Source: Kriegella aquimaris
GTDB lineage: Bacteria; Bacteroidota; Bacteroidia; Flavobacteriales; Flavobacteriaceae
Length of the DNA: 57,085 nucleotides
Direction of reading: 5' to 3'
Assembly (NCBI RefSeq): GCF_900103215.1
Contig: NZ_FNGV01000021.1
Location: 1-57,085 of the forward strand
The position numbers and the translations under genes are program-made. Shown here in pieces: positions 9,221 to 17,228 of this stretch. The number at the start of each line of letters is the position of its first letter. Within the stretch, counting starts at the first letter, position 1. The notes beneath the pieces were generated by a model, which saw only the letters and a program-made list of their open reading frames with translations, did no database searches and was not told the origin of the DNA.

Positions 9221-9825
9221 TAAAAATTTTATTTTGTGGGAAATTACGAATTATAATCCATTGAACATTTCTTTCAAGTTTATGTTACACCCATTTCAAT
9301 GTTATCAACAATTACTATATACATCATATTTCTTTTTTAAAATTTAAATAAAAATGATGGTTATTATAGATCGTTAATAGCAGGGATAAAAAAAAGATGG
9401 AAAGCTTGCTTTGAACGGAAAATAAAAGTTGTTGACATTTTATAAAATGCTATTCCCCTTGCAAATCAATAGTTTAAAAAAATTATCAATATAGGTTGAT
9501 AATTAAAGTCAACATGTTTTTTGTGATAAGTTAAGGTTAATTTAATGTTAACTACTTCAGATTTATCGGTGATATGTGAAAGTAATTTTATTGGAAGTTA
9601 ATTACGTTTTGAGAGAAGTTTTTTGTAGAGCGATATTATGGGGTAAAAACAAAATTTTAAATCCAATTTTTATTGGAAGCTTATCAACGATCTAAACAGT
9701 AATTAACAACCACTAATTAACAATGTTTTTTGGGACTATCATAAAAATTGTTGTGAAATGAACTCTTTTTGTGGTTAAACCCTAAGTATTGTATTTTTGC
9801 GATACAAACCATTATTAAATTGACC
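9221..9825. other. AT-rich divergent intergenic region with repeats, origin-like
   Basis: No gene is visible in this 605-bp gap between divergent rnr and rpiB. It contains DnaA-box-like nonamers (against TTATCCACA or its complement): TTATCAACA at 9302-9310 (one mismatch), TGTGGTTAA at 9770-9778 (one mismatch), and TTATCAATA at 9483, GGTTGATAA at 9494, TTATCAACG at 9681 and TGTGGGAAA at 9235 (two each). It also has a 9-bp inverted repeat (9481-9489 with 9496-9504), a 12-bp direct repeat TTTTATTGGAAG (9586-9597 and 9668-9679) and a 10-bp direct repeat TAATTAACAA (9700-9709 and 9714-9723). The repeats are seen; a replication-origin role is only a hypothesis. Confidence 0.4.
9769..9799 (+). promoter_or_regulatory. 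Promoter of rpiB
   Basis: TTG at 9769-9771, 20 nt, then TATTTTTG at 9792-9799 (TAnnTTTG). The predicted transcript starts near 9804, about 20 nt before the ATG at 9826. This rules out a longer reading frame that begins at 9769. Confidence 0.6.
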
Positions 9826-10257
9826 ATGAAAATAGCTATAGGGAACGATCATGCGGGTACCGAATATAAGCTTGCTATATTAGGCTTATTGAAATCAAAA
9901 GGTATTGAGGTACTGAATTATGGTACCGATGGTACCGATAGTGTTGATTACCCTGATTTTATTCATCCCGTAGCCAGTGATATCGAAAATGATGAAGTAA
10001 GTTTCGGTATTATCGTATGTGGTAGTGGAAATGGTGCTTCTATGACGGCCAATAAACATCAAAAAGTGCGCTGTGCGCTTTGCTGGAATAAAGAGATCGT
10101 AGAGCTTGCCCGTCAACATAATGATGCTAATATTCTAAGTCTACCTGCACGTTATATTTCATTACCGCAAGCATTGAATATGGTTGATGTTTTTTTAGAT
10201 ACGAGTTTCGAAGGAGGTAGACATGAAAGAAGAATAGAAAAAATACCATGCGTATAG
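9826..10257 (+). CDS. rpiB: Ribose-5-phosphate isomerase B
   Basis: Interconverts ribose 5-phosphate and ribulose 5-phosphate in the pentose phosphate pathway (cytosol). The 143-residue protein starts MKIAIGNDHAG, the usual RpiB phosphate-binding opening, and has VDYPDF, the active-site loop IIVCGSGNGASMTANK with the catalytic Cys near residue 65, and RQHNDANIL with the conserved His. I chose the ATG at 9826 because the open frame upstream overlaps the promoter and lacks conserved sequence. The GN in place of the commoner GI/GV after the Cys loop is a visible variation. It is a single gene; the next gene begins 374 nt later. Confidence 0.94.
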   Translation: MKIAIGNDHAGTEYKLAILGLLKSKGIEVLNYGTDGTDSVDYPDFIHPVASDIENDEVSFGIIVCGSGNGASMTANKHQKVRCALCWNKEIVELARQHNDANILSLPARYISLPQALNMVDVFLDTSFEGGRHERRIEKIPCV

Positions 10258-10631
10258 TCATTACTATATGGTTATTTGACTAGCAGTAATATCTTATTTT
10301 TTATTAAAGTAATTTTAGGCATAGGTTTTATTTCAATAGACAAATTTTCATAACTTATACTATAAATACTTTGAAGATTTTCACGGTCTAGTGAAAATTA
10401 TGTTTTGATTATCCGTTCAGTTATTTTGGATAGTTTTTTTACAGGTAACCATCACACGTAATTGTTTTAGCGTACGACAATGCAACGTCTATAATCGTTT
10501 TCATTACGTACATATTTGACTGCTTCATAAACATGAAGTTTAGCTGGAAGATCAATTTTATTTTACTATACGGATTTTTTTACTTCCACATTTTGGTGAA
10601 TACAATAGTAATAGATAACTGTACAAAATCA
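10258..10631. other. Intergenic gap with one inverted repeat
   Basis: No gene is supported in these 374 bases. The frame of the following acetyltransferase is open back to 10533, but that extension is hydrophobic and not part of the GNAT fold. An 8-bp inverted repeat, ATTTTCAC (10377-10384) and GTGAAAAT (10391-10398) with a 6-nt loop, is not followed by a clean T run, so it looks more like an operator or processing site than a terminator. Confidence 0.45.
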
Positions 10632-11084
10632 ATGCTTAGTGTAATCGCAAAGAAGTTCGAAGAGTTAACAACACAAGAATTATATACTATTCTGCAGTTG
10701 CGAAGTGAGGTTTTTGTAGTGGAACAGAATTGTGCTTATCAAGACTTAGACGGCAAAGATGATAGGGCACTTCACATTTTAGGAACCAAAAACAACAAGA
10801 TTATTGCCTATACTCGAATTTTTAGACCCAATGACTACGCCAAGGTAGCAAGTATCGGCCGGGTAGTGGTTCAAAAAGACCAAAGAAAGTATGGCTATGG
10901 AAAAGTTATTCTGAATGAGTCTATTAGAGCGATCGAGAAATACTTTAATGAAACTACCATTCACGTTTCAGCTCAGTTATATCTTGAACGATTTTATGAA
11001 GAACTAGGATTTATACAAATTGGAGATGGTTACCTTGAAGATGGCATTCCACATATAGGCATGATACGCAGATCAGATAGATAA
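10632..11084 (+). CDS. GNAT family N-acetyltransferase, ElaA-like
   Basis: A cytosolic acetyltransferase of about 150 residues that uses acetyl-CoA; the acceptor is unknown. The opening ELYTILQLRSEVFVVEQ with CAYQDLDGKDDRALHI matches the ElaA type of GNAT protein. The acetyl-CoA loop is seen as VVVQKDQRKYGYGKVIL, and YLERFYEELGFIQIGDGY near the end is the usual last strand region. I place the start at the ATG at 10632, which gives family length; an earlier ATG at 10533 adds 33 residues that look like a spurious hydrophobic lead. It is convergent with the next gene, 28 nt away. Confidence 0.82.
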   Translation: MLSVIAKKFEELTTQELYTILQLRSEVFVVEQNCAYQDLDGKDDRALHILGTKNNKIIAYTRIFRPNDYAKVASIGRVVVQKDQRKYGYGKVILNESIRAIEKYFNETTIHVSAQLYLERFYEELGFIQIGDGYLEDGIPHIGMIRRSDR

Positions 11085-11112
11085 TCCGCGTATGGGCTTT
11101 CAATATTTGAGA

Positions 11113-11487
11113 CTAAATTTTAATAGGAGTTTTATTTGTCAGATTAATGTCTTCCAACATCATATCTGTAAACTTGTAATGCCCTTTAGTAGTAATAATT
11201 CTAAATCTATTGGAGTTCATTCGGCTCAATGCATCTAGAAATAACCATTTGGATTTAAGTAGTCGTGGCTTTTCTGATTTTAAACTGATATCAAAAAAGT
11301 ATTTTCTACCATTTTTAAGGGCGACGATATCGGGTGTGATTCTTGAATCGCTTCCTTTTCTCAAATATGATTTTGGAGTTTCGTAACCCTCCAAATCCGC
11401 TTTTATTCCTTCAAAGCCCGTGGCCTCTAAATGATTGATTGACTTCTCTAAAAACGCCTGATTTTCTGACTTATCTACTTTTACCAT
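11113..11487 (-). CDS. Small unknown protein, possible PD-(D/E)XK nuclease fold
   Basis: A basic protein of about 124 residues that I do not recognise by name. The region TPDIVALKNGRKYFFDISLK resembles the core of restriction-endonuclease-like folds: a PD at a strand start, then a strand with an acidic residue and a later Lys (D-x-S-L-K). Before it is a helical stretch with Glu residues; after it SKWLFLDALSRMN is a likely helix. There is no signal peptide or membrane segment, so it should be cytosolic. A TTG nine bases upstream is open in frame, but the ATG at 11487 is the better start. It stands alone between convergent genes. The fold is an inference from motif spacing only. Confidence 0.55.
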   Translation of the reverse strand: MVKVDKSENQAFLEKSINHLEATGFEGIKADLEGYETPKSYLRKGSDSRITPDIVALKNGRKYFFDISLKSEKPRLLKSKWLFLDALSRMNSNRFRIITTKGHYKFTDMMLEDINLTNKTPIKI

Positions 11488-11620
11488 AACCAACAAGATA
11501 GTAAAAATTATGTAAGAACCAAATATTATTATCTGATTAACAGTTATTTAAGATAAAAATAAAAGCAGTTTAAACCAAGAAAATTAGTATTGTCCAAAAA
11601 TATTATTGAAGAACTAAAAG

Positions 11621-13255
11621 TTATAATTTTTCATTTCTCACTGCCTTAAATTCACTTCTGTCGTACCACTTTGGAAAATAATCTTCATTGGCCAATTTCA
11701 AACCTACCTGAAATAATAGTTGTGCATCGAACTGTATACCACTTAATTCAGTGGTTAGCGGGTCATATTCATCGGAGGGTTGATGATATTTATTGCTATG
11801 ATAATCATCATTCATTTTTTTAACAAATGCCTTCCCATGTTCGAAATCTTCAAAAGTACCGCTGGCGTAGAGTGCTGGAATACCAATTTTTGCGAAGTTA
11901 AAATGATCTGATCTAAAGAAATAACCTTTTTCAGCTTCTGGATCAGGTATAACATAGCGACTTTGTTTTTCGGCTGCATCTTTGGCATATTCATCCATTT
12001 CTGATTGGCCATAACCTGTTATAGTTAAATCTTTCATAGGGCCAGGGCTTGATAAAGCATCCATATTTATATCGGCTACCGTTTTTTGAGGGTCATAAAT
12101 AGGATGTTCCGCATAATATGCAGAGCCCAAAAGACCTTGTTCTTCGGCAGTAACAGCTAGAAAAACTATGGAACGTTTGGTTTCTCCTAATTTTTTAAAA
12201 GCTTCGGCTATAGCCAAAAGACAGGCTGTTCCTGAAGCATTGTCGACTGCACCATTATAAATGGAATCATTATCTACAGGTCTTCCGATACCAAGGTGAT
12301 CCCAATGTGCCGAATAAATAATATATTCATCTTTTCTTTCTGTACCGGGCAATAAGGCAACAACGTTTTTTGAAATATCTCTCTTAATCGTATTTGTAAT
12401 CTTTACCGATGCTGTTAAACCCAATGAAATTGGTCTAAAGTCTTTTGTTTTTGCCAATTCTTTAAAATTTTTATTTTTGACCGAAGATGCTTGGAATAAC
12501 TTTTTGGCACTTTCATTGGAAATCCATCCTTGTACATCTGCAACGGGTTTCGAACTTTCCAGACTTAATTGAGCACCACTCCAGCTAGACTGAACTACGT
12601 TCCAACCATATGAAGCAGGTTCCGTTTCGTGAATTATCAATACGCCAGCTGCACCTTGTCTTGCCGCTTCCTCATATTTGTAGGTCCAGCGACCGTAATA
12701 GGTCATTTCGTTGCCTTTGAACAAGGTAGAATCTCCCGATTGAAATCCTGGGTCATTCACTAAGACAACCGCTGTCTTTCCTTTCCAATCTATACCCTCA
12801 TAATCGTTCCATCCATATTCCGGTGCGACAATACCATAGCCGGCATATACAAGTTCAGAATTTTCAAGACTTACTTCAGAATCTGTTTTAGAAGAAAGGG
12901 CTACAAAATCTTCAAAATAATTCAAATCAAAAGATTTTTCGTCCCCAGAAATTTTCATTATTTCTGACGGTACCCCCGTAATTTCAACTAAGGGTACCTC
13001 TTGAAAATAACTTGTGCCGTTACCGGGTAAAAGGCCAAGTTCTGAGAATTGATTTTTTAGATAATTTACGGTTTTCACCTCTCCTTCCGTAAAGGGCATT
13101 CGGCCCATAAAATCATCTGAAGCCAACTGTTCGATGTGCTTGCCAATCGTTGAAATATCAACTTCCACCGGTTCAATACTTCCAGAAGTATTTGGTTTAC
13201 AACCAATAAATAGTATTAAAAGCGCAATTTTGAAATATATTGAATAGTTGTTCAT
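11621..13255 (-). CDS. M28 family zinc peptidase lipoprotein with PA domain
   Basis: An exported aminopeptidase-type enzyme of 544 residues. The N-terminus is a lipoprotein signal with lipobox LFIGC (Cys near residue 19). A PA (protease-associated) domain occupies about residues 130-270, and the M28 catalytic domain follows. Zinc-site motifs in order are SAHWDHLGIG, GAVDNASGTACLLAI, TAEEQGLLGSAYY and RSDHFNFAKIGIPALYASG. The expected role is release of N-terminal amino acids from extracellular peptides at the cell envelope. It is a single gene with 133 nt to its downstream neighbour and a 367-nt gap upstream. Substrate specificity cannot be stated. Confidence 0.9.
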   Translation of the reverse strand: MNNYSIYFKIALLILFIGCKPNTSGSIEPVEVDISTIGKHIEQLASDDFMGRMPFTEGEVKTVNYLKNQFSELGLLPGNGTSYFQEVPLVEITGVPSEIMKISGDEKSFDLNYFEDFVALSSKTDSEVSLENSELVYAGYGIVAPEYGWNDYEGIDWKGKTAVVLVNDPGFQSGDSTLFKGNEMTYYGRWTYKYEEAARQGAAGVLIIHETEPASYGWNVVQSSWSGAQLSLESSKPVADVQGWISNESAKKLFQASSVKNKNFKELAKTKDFRPISLGLTASVKITNTIKRDISKNVVALLPGTERKDEYIIYSAHWDHLGIGRPVDNDSIYNGAVDNASGTACLLAIAEAFKKLGETKRSIVFLAVTAEEQGLLGSAYYAEHPIYDPQKTVADINMDALSSPGPMKDLTITGYGQSEMDEYAKDAAEKQSRYVIPDPEAEKGYFFRSDHFNFAKIGIPALYASGTFEDFEHGKAFVKKMNDDYHSNKYHQPSDEYDPLTTELSGIQFDAQLLFQVGLKLANEDYFPKWYDRSEFKAVRNEKL

Positions 13256-13622
13256 GGTTTGAATAAAAAAGTGTCGAGTATGCCTTTATAACTTGCCAGC
13301 CAATTATTGAAATAGATAAGTATGTCTAACTACCCCTAATATTCGAATTACCAACTACTAGGTCGGTTATAAGATACCCGAAGAAATACCTGCCAACAAA
13401 ATCATCTATTAAAGTGCCTGCCTGGTCGATAAAATACAAAAAATATAATCTTTGATTCAAAAGAACAATAAAAACAAACCCATTGGTCTTGTGTTCTGTT
13501 AGTCAAATCGTTTTGTCGGGCTCTTTTCATTTATAAAATAAGGACTTAAAACTAAATTTATTGATTTTCAGTTTTGTTCTTAGGTGCTTTTCCAAGACCT
13601 GATTTAAATGTGTTTGTTTATC
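13256..13622. other. Intergenic gap, nothing recognised
   Basis: These 367 bases lie between the M28 peptidase start and the methyltransferase stop. I see no reading frame with protein-like composition, no RNA gene, and no clear hairpin terminator or TAnnTTTG box. Confidence 0.4.
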
Positions 13623-14855
13623 TCACCTCAAAGATTTAATGTTTTGCAGTAGCGCTCGCCCAATCTTTTCAACAACACCTACAACGAGGGCATTGCCCAT
13701 AAAAAAGGCTCTTTTTGCATCGGAAACGCCTTCAAGCATTGTGTGATCATCAGGAAACATATTCAATCGTTCCAACTCAACCGGAGTTAGGCGACGTAGC
13801 CCTTTTTTAGTTTGTACTACATGCTTGAATCGAGAGGGGCTTCTTCCTCCTTCCCCAGTAATAATGGTTCTGGAGGCATTGTCTTGGGCATCGGGAAAAA
13901 CCATTGCGCCTTCAGCGTAATTATAGGAAAACCCATTTTTAGCCGTGCGAATTTCCTTTTTTGCACCTTTTAGATATTCCCATTTGGGATAATCCTCTAA
14001 CGGAATAAAGAACGACTCGGTCACTTCACCATTTTGTAGCACATCTCCGAGTACGGTTCGCTTTCCATTAAAGCTTGAGGTAGTCTTAACAGTGTTAACC
14101 TTCCCATCCATAAAGATGCCGGTATTTTCAAAGGGTGATAATTTTTGGTCCTTATTGAAATTTTCTGAGAGCATTACTAGGTTTTCAGTAATCGGAAAAG
14201 ATGATGAAATAGCCATTGTATTTCCTACGGGAAATGCTTTTGCAAGAGTTCCAGATTTAATCATCCAATCCGGTTTGTCGGCTTTTAACAGCTTTTTATA
14301 AATGGGAGTTGATTTATGATACCCCAAGAAAAAGATTCTCCTTCGTCGTTGTGGCATTCCATAATCTGCCGCGTTGATAACCCGCCACTCTACGGCATAG
14401 CCTAGTTCATCAAGACTTTTGAGCATAATGGCAAAATCTCTTCCTCTTTGTGAAGAAGGCGATTTAAGCAAACGATCTACATTTTCGAGGAATAAATATT
14501 TCGGCGGAACTGATTTTTCGGATAGTATTCTATGTATGCTCCACCACAACACCCCTTTTTTCCCAATAAGGCCTTTAGAGTTCTGTAAGGTCGTTGCCAC
14601 AGAATAATCTTGGCAAGGAAATCCTCCTACTAAAATATCTGCATCAGGAATTTCGGATGTTGATACCTGTGAAATATCGGTATTGCTATGATCTTTGGAG
14701 CCAAATCGAGCTTCATAGACCTTTGATGCGTGCTGTACTTTGGTTGATGGCTCCCATTGGTTGCTCCATACCACTTCAAAACCACCACTTCGTTGCAATC
14801 CTAAGCGGAAACCACCAACACCGGCAAAAAGCTCAATGACCCTTAATTTATTCAT
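13623..14855 (-). CDS. DNA (cytosine-5) methyltransferase
   Basis: Transfers a methyl group from SAM to C5 of cytosine in a DNA target. The 410-residue protein has the C5-MTase motifs in order: motif I FAGVGGFRLGL (residues ~9-19), motif IV GGFPCQDYSVA with the catalytic Cys (near 77), motif VI LENVDRLL (near 125), motif VIII GMPQRRRRIFFLG (near 170), a variable target-recognition region (~200-350) and the closing GNALVVGVVEKIG of motif X. The open frame extends 22 codons further upstream, but the ATG at 14855 directly precedes the conserved NKLRVIELFAG and is preferred. No restriction endonuclease is adjacent, so it may be a solitary epigenetic enzyme. The recognition site cannot be read. 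Confidence 0.93.
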   Translation of the reverse strand: MNKLRVIELFAGVGGFRLGLQRSGGFEVVWSNQWEPSTKVQHASKVYEARFGSKDHSNTDISQVSTSEIPDADILVGGFPCQDYSVATTLQNSKGLIGKKGVLWWSIHRILSEKSVPPKYLFLENVDRLLKSPSSQRGRDFAIMLKSLDELGYAVEWRVINAADYGMPQRRRRIFFLGYHKSTPIYKKLLKADKPDWMIKSGTLAKAFPVGNTMAISSSFPITENLVMLSENFNKDQKLSPFENTGIFMDGKVNTVKTTSSFNGKRTVLGDVLQNGEVTESFFIPLEDYPKWEYLKGAKKEIRTAKNGFSYNYAEGAMVFPDAQDNASRTIITGEGGRSPSRFKHVVQTKKGLRRLTPVELERLNMFPDDHTMLEGVSDAKRAFFMGNALVVGVVEKIGRALLQNIKSLR

Positions 14856-14958
14856 TGGGGATAAAATTAGACAAAAACAATAAAAGAGAATTGCCTTTTT
14901 ACAAGTACTTGGTACGCTCAAGGGAATATGTTTATTTTTACAAAAACAATATTGCGCT

Positions 14959-16152
14959 ATGAAATTTACACATAGAATTTATATCTTATTCTTTTGCTCA
15001 GGCTTTCTTATCTCCTGCGAAGCCGAAAAGAAGTCTGAACCCCCCCTTGAGGAAGAGATTGTAAAGGTTAAGTCTGAATTTGCTCCTGACAAGAGAGTAG
15101 CGTTGTTCGATATATCGGCCATAAAAAACAACGATAAGTTTATTTTAAAGGGTGAAAGCAATCTATCTCAGGCGGTTACAACGCTCAAAGAAAATCTTGA
15201 GTTTCAAAAAATTAGGTTTGTTGATAGTATTCAAATATTACCTTCTGCCGAGCTTAAAGGAAAAACCCAAGGGGTTATTAAAATATCGGTAGCCAACTTA
15301 CGCAGCAATCCGGCGCATTCTTCAGAATTGGCAACGCAGGCCACTTTAGGAACTCCAGTGAAAGTTTATAAACAAGACGATAATTGGTATTTTATTCAAA
15401 CCCCGGATAATTATATGGCGTGGGTAGATGGGGGAGGTCTCGAATTGATGAACGAGCAACAGGCGACTAAGTGGAAATCTGCTGATAAGATTATTTATAC
15501 CCATACTGTGGGACAGTCTTATTCGAGTGCCAATATCAATTCGCAAGTGGTCTCCGATTTGGTAGCCGGTGCTATTTTGGAAAAGACCGGACAGCAAAAG
15601 GGCTTTTTTGAAGTACACTACCCTGATGGGCGGCTTGCATTCATTTCTGAAAACGAAGCTCAAGACTATAATTTTTGGTTGGAAAGCTTAGAACCGACTA
15701 CGGAGACCTTGGTCGCTACTTCAAAAAAACTAATGGGGCTTCCCTATCTTTGGGGAGGAACCTCTACAAAAGGGGTGGATTGCAGTGGATTTACCAAAAC
15801 AATTTACTTCTTGAACGGTATGGTTATTCCGCGAGACGCCTCTCAACAGGTGCACTCAGGTAAAGAAGTTGATTCGGTTAAAAATTTTGAAAACCTACAA
15901 AAGGGAGATTTACTCTTCTTTGGGCGTCAGGCAACGGATTCCACAAGAGAAAAAGTCGTTCATGTGGGAATGTGGATAGGAAATAACGAATTTATCCACT
16001 CTTCCGGGCGGGTTCATATTAGCAGTATGGATGCTAACGCTGAAAATTACGATGATTACAATCGCAATCGGTACTTAAGATCGAATCGTTATCTGGCCGA
16101 TCACAAGGAAGGTGTTATCGAACTCGCGAAAACACCTCTTTTCAAAGATTAA
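14959..16152 (+). CDS. SH3 / NlpC-P60 (C40) cell-wall peptidase lipoprotein
   Basis: A 397-residue envelope lipoprotein that probably cleaves peptidoglycan stem peptides. Its signal ends in a lipobox LISC. SH3-type bacterial domains lie in the middle (IKISVANLRSNPAHSSELA near residue 115, then a second unit after about 180), and the NlpC/P60 domain is C-terminal. Catalytic residues are visible: Cys275 in GVDCSGF and His335 in VVHVGMW, with FIHSSGRVHIS following. YLWGGTSTKGVDCSGF is the classic C40 approach. It is convergent with the Gfo/Idh gene (2-nt gap) and divergent from the methyltransferase. Confidence 0.92.
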   Translation: MKFTHRIYILFFCSGFLISCEAEKKSEPPLEEEIVKVKSEFAPDKRVALFDISAIKNNDKFILKGESNLSQAVTTLKENLEFQKIRFVDSIQILPSAELKGKTQGVIKISVANLRSNPAHSSELATQATLGTPVKVYKQDDNWYFIQTPDNYMAWVDGGGLELMNEQQATKWKSADKIIYTHTVGQSYSSANINSQVVSDLVAGAILEKTGQQKGFFEVHYPDGRLAFISENEAQDYNFWLESLEPTTETLVATSKKLMGLPYLWGGTSTKGVDCSGFTKTIYFLNGMVIPRDASQQVHSGKEVDSVKNFENLQKGDLLFFGRQATDSTREKVVHVGMWIGNNEFIHSSGRVHISSMDANAENYDDYNRNRYLRSNRYLADHKEGVIELAKTPLFKD

Positions 16153-16154
16153 AA

Positions 16155-17216
16155 TTAAAGCTCAATTGTTTTTCCTGTACGGAACGATTCATCGGCGGCT
16201 AAAACAATCCGTAGACTATTTACAGCGTCTCTCAAATGGTCGTTCAGGTCTAGGTTTTCGGTAATGGCTTTTAAAAAATATTCTTGTTCCAATAAGCATA
16301 GCCCATCATGATCGGGCTCGTCGGAAGTATCTATAATTTCGTCGCTTTTGACAAAATTGCCATCGGTATCGGTGGTACTGTGATGCAATTTTAAAGATCC
16401 GGTTTTAGAATGGCTATCAACGTCATCAGAATCGCCTTTGGCGTCATCGGTTATAGAGACACAGCCCTTTGGTCCGATAACATCTTTGATAAAGAAGGCA
16501 GTCTCGCTCATCATAGGCCCCCAACCGGCTTCGTACCAACCTACGGAGCCATCTTCGAACCGAACTTGTAACTGTCCGTAATTGTACATTTTTGCATCTA
16601 TTTCGTCGGTAAGCCGTGCTCCGATGGCGCTTACACTTTTAGGAATTGAACGGGTCATCAGACACATCACATCAACATAGTGAACACCACAATCTACAAT
16701 AGGAGACATTGAGTGCATTAGTTGTTTATGGGTATACCAATGGGCTCCCGAACTTTGCTGGTTGAGGTTCATCCGCATAACTAACGGTTTGCCCAAGGTC
16801 TGTGCGACTTCTACGAATTTGGTCCATGCGGGGTGAACCCTGAGAATATATCCAACGACCATTTTCTTATTCTTCTCATGCGCAAGTCGGACTAATTTCT
16901 CGGCTTCTTCCACTGTCAGTGCCAACGGCTTTTCTACAAAGATATGGGCATTGGCATTTAAAGCGGCCTCAATATAGGGGGCATGAGTATCGGGGTAGGT
17001 GTTAATGGAAACCGCATCGGGCTCGGTGTCTGAAAGCGCTTGGGTATAATCACCAAAAGTGGGTAAACCACCCAGTTCGGCCGATAATTTTTCGCGACTC
17101 TCTGGTTTTCGGCTGACCAAGCCAACGATTTCAAAACCGTCTAATTGATGATAGGCACGGGCGTGTGAGGTTCCCATATTTCCACAACCAACTACTAAAA
17201 TGCGAATTTTTTTCAT
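16155..17216 (-). CDS. Gfo/Idh/MocA family oxidoreductase
   Basis: An NAD(P)-dependent sugar or sugar-derivative dehydrogenase, 353 residues, cytosolic. The Rossmann motif VVGCGNMGTSHARAY is at residues ~8-22, and the family's conserved FVEKPLALTVEEAE is near residue 93, with Lys and Pro in the expected places. The second domain has VDCGVHYVDVM, where the His is the usual catalytic position. It lies 12 nt downstream of the PQQ dehydrogenase gene and is probably co-transcribed with it. Substrate is unknown; the pairing suggests oxidation or 3-keto chemistry on sugars, which is inference. Confidence 0.88.
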   Translation of the reverse strand: MKKIRILVVGCGNMGTSHARAYHQLDGFEIVGLVSRKPESREKLSAELGGLPTFGDYTQALSDTEPDAVSINTYPDTHAPYIEAALNANAHIFVEKPLALTVEEAEKLVRLAHEKNKKMVVGYILRVHPAWTKFVEVAQTLGKPLVMRMNLNQQSSGAHWYTHKQLMHSMSPIVDCGVHYVDVMCLMTRSIPKSVSAIGARLTDEIDAKMYNYGQLQVRFEDGSVGWYEAGWGPMMSETAFFIKDVIGPKGCVSITDDAKGDSDDVDSHSKTGSLKLHHSTTDTDGNFVKSDEIIDTSDEPDHDGLCLLEQEYFLKAITENLDLNDHLRDAVNSLRIVLAADESFRTGKTIEL

Positions 17217-17228
17217 AAAATATTTTTA

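Noticed and set aside
9431-9450. TTGACA-like and TATAAA-like sequence in the rnr-rpiB gap
   Set aside because: It resembles an E. coli promoter, but Bacteroidota promoters use TTG/TAnnTTTG and a good one lies closer to rpiB.
10533-10631. Hydrophobic 33-residue N-terminal extension of the acetyltransferase
   Set aside because: GNAT enzymes of this type are cytosolic and about 150 residues; the ATG at 10632 gives the correct length.
11113-14855. Restriction-modification pair of the nuclease-fold candidate and the methyltransferase
   Set aside because: A lipoprotein peptidase gene and a 367-bp gap separate them; no evidence for a shared transcript.
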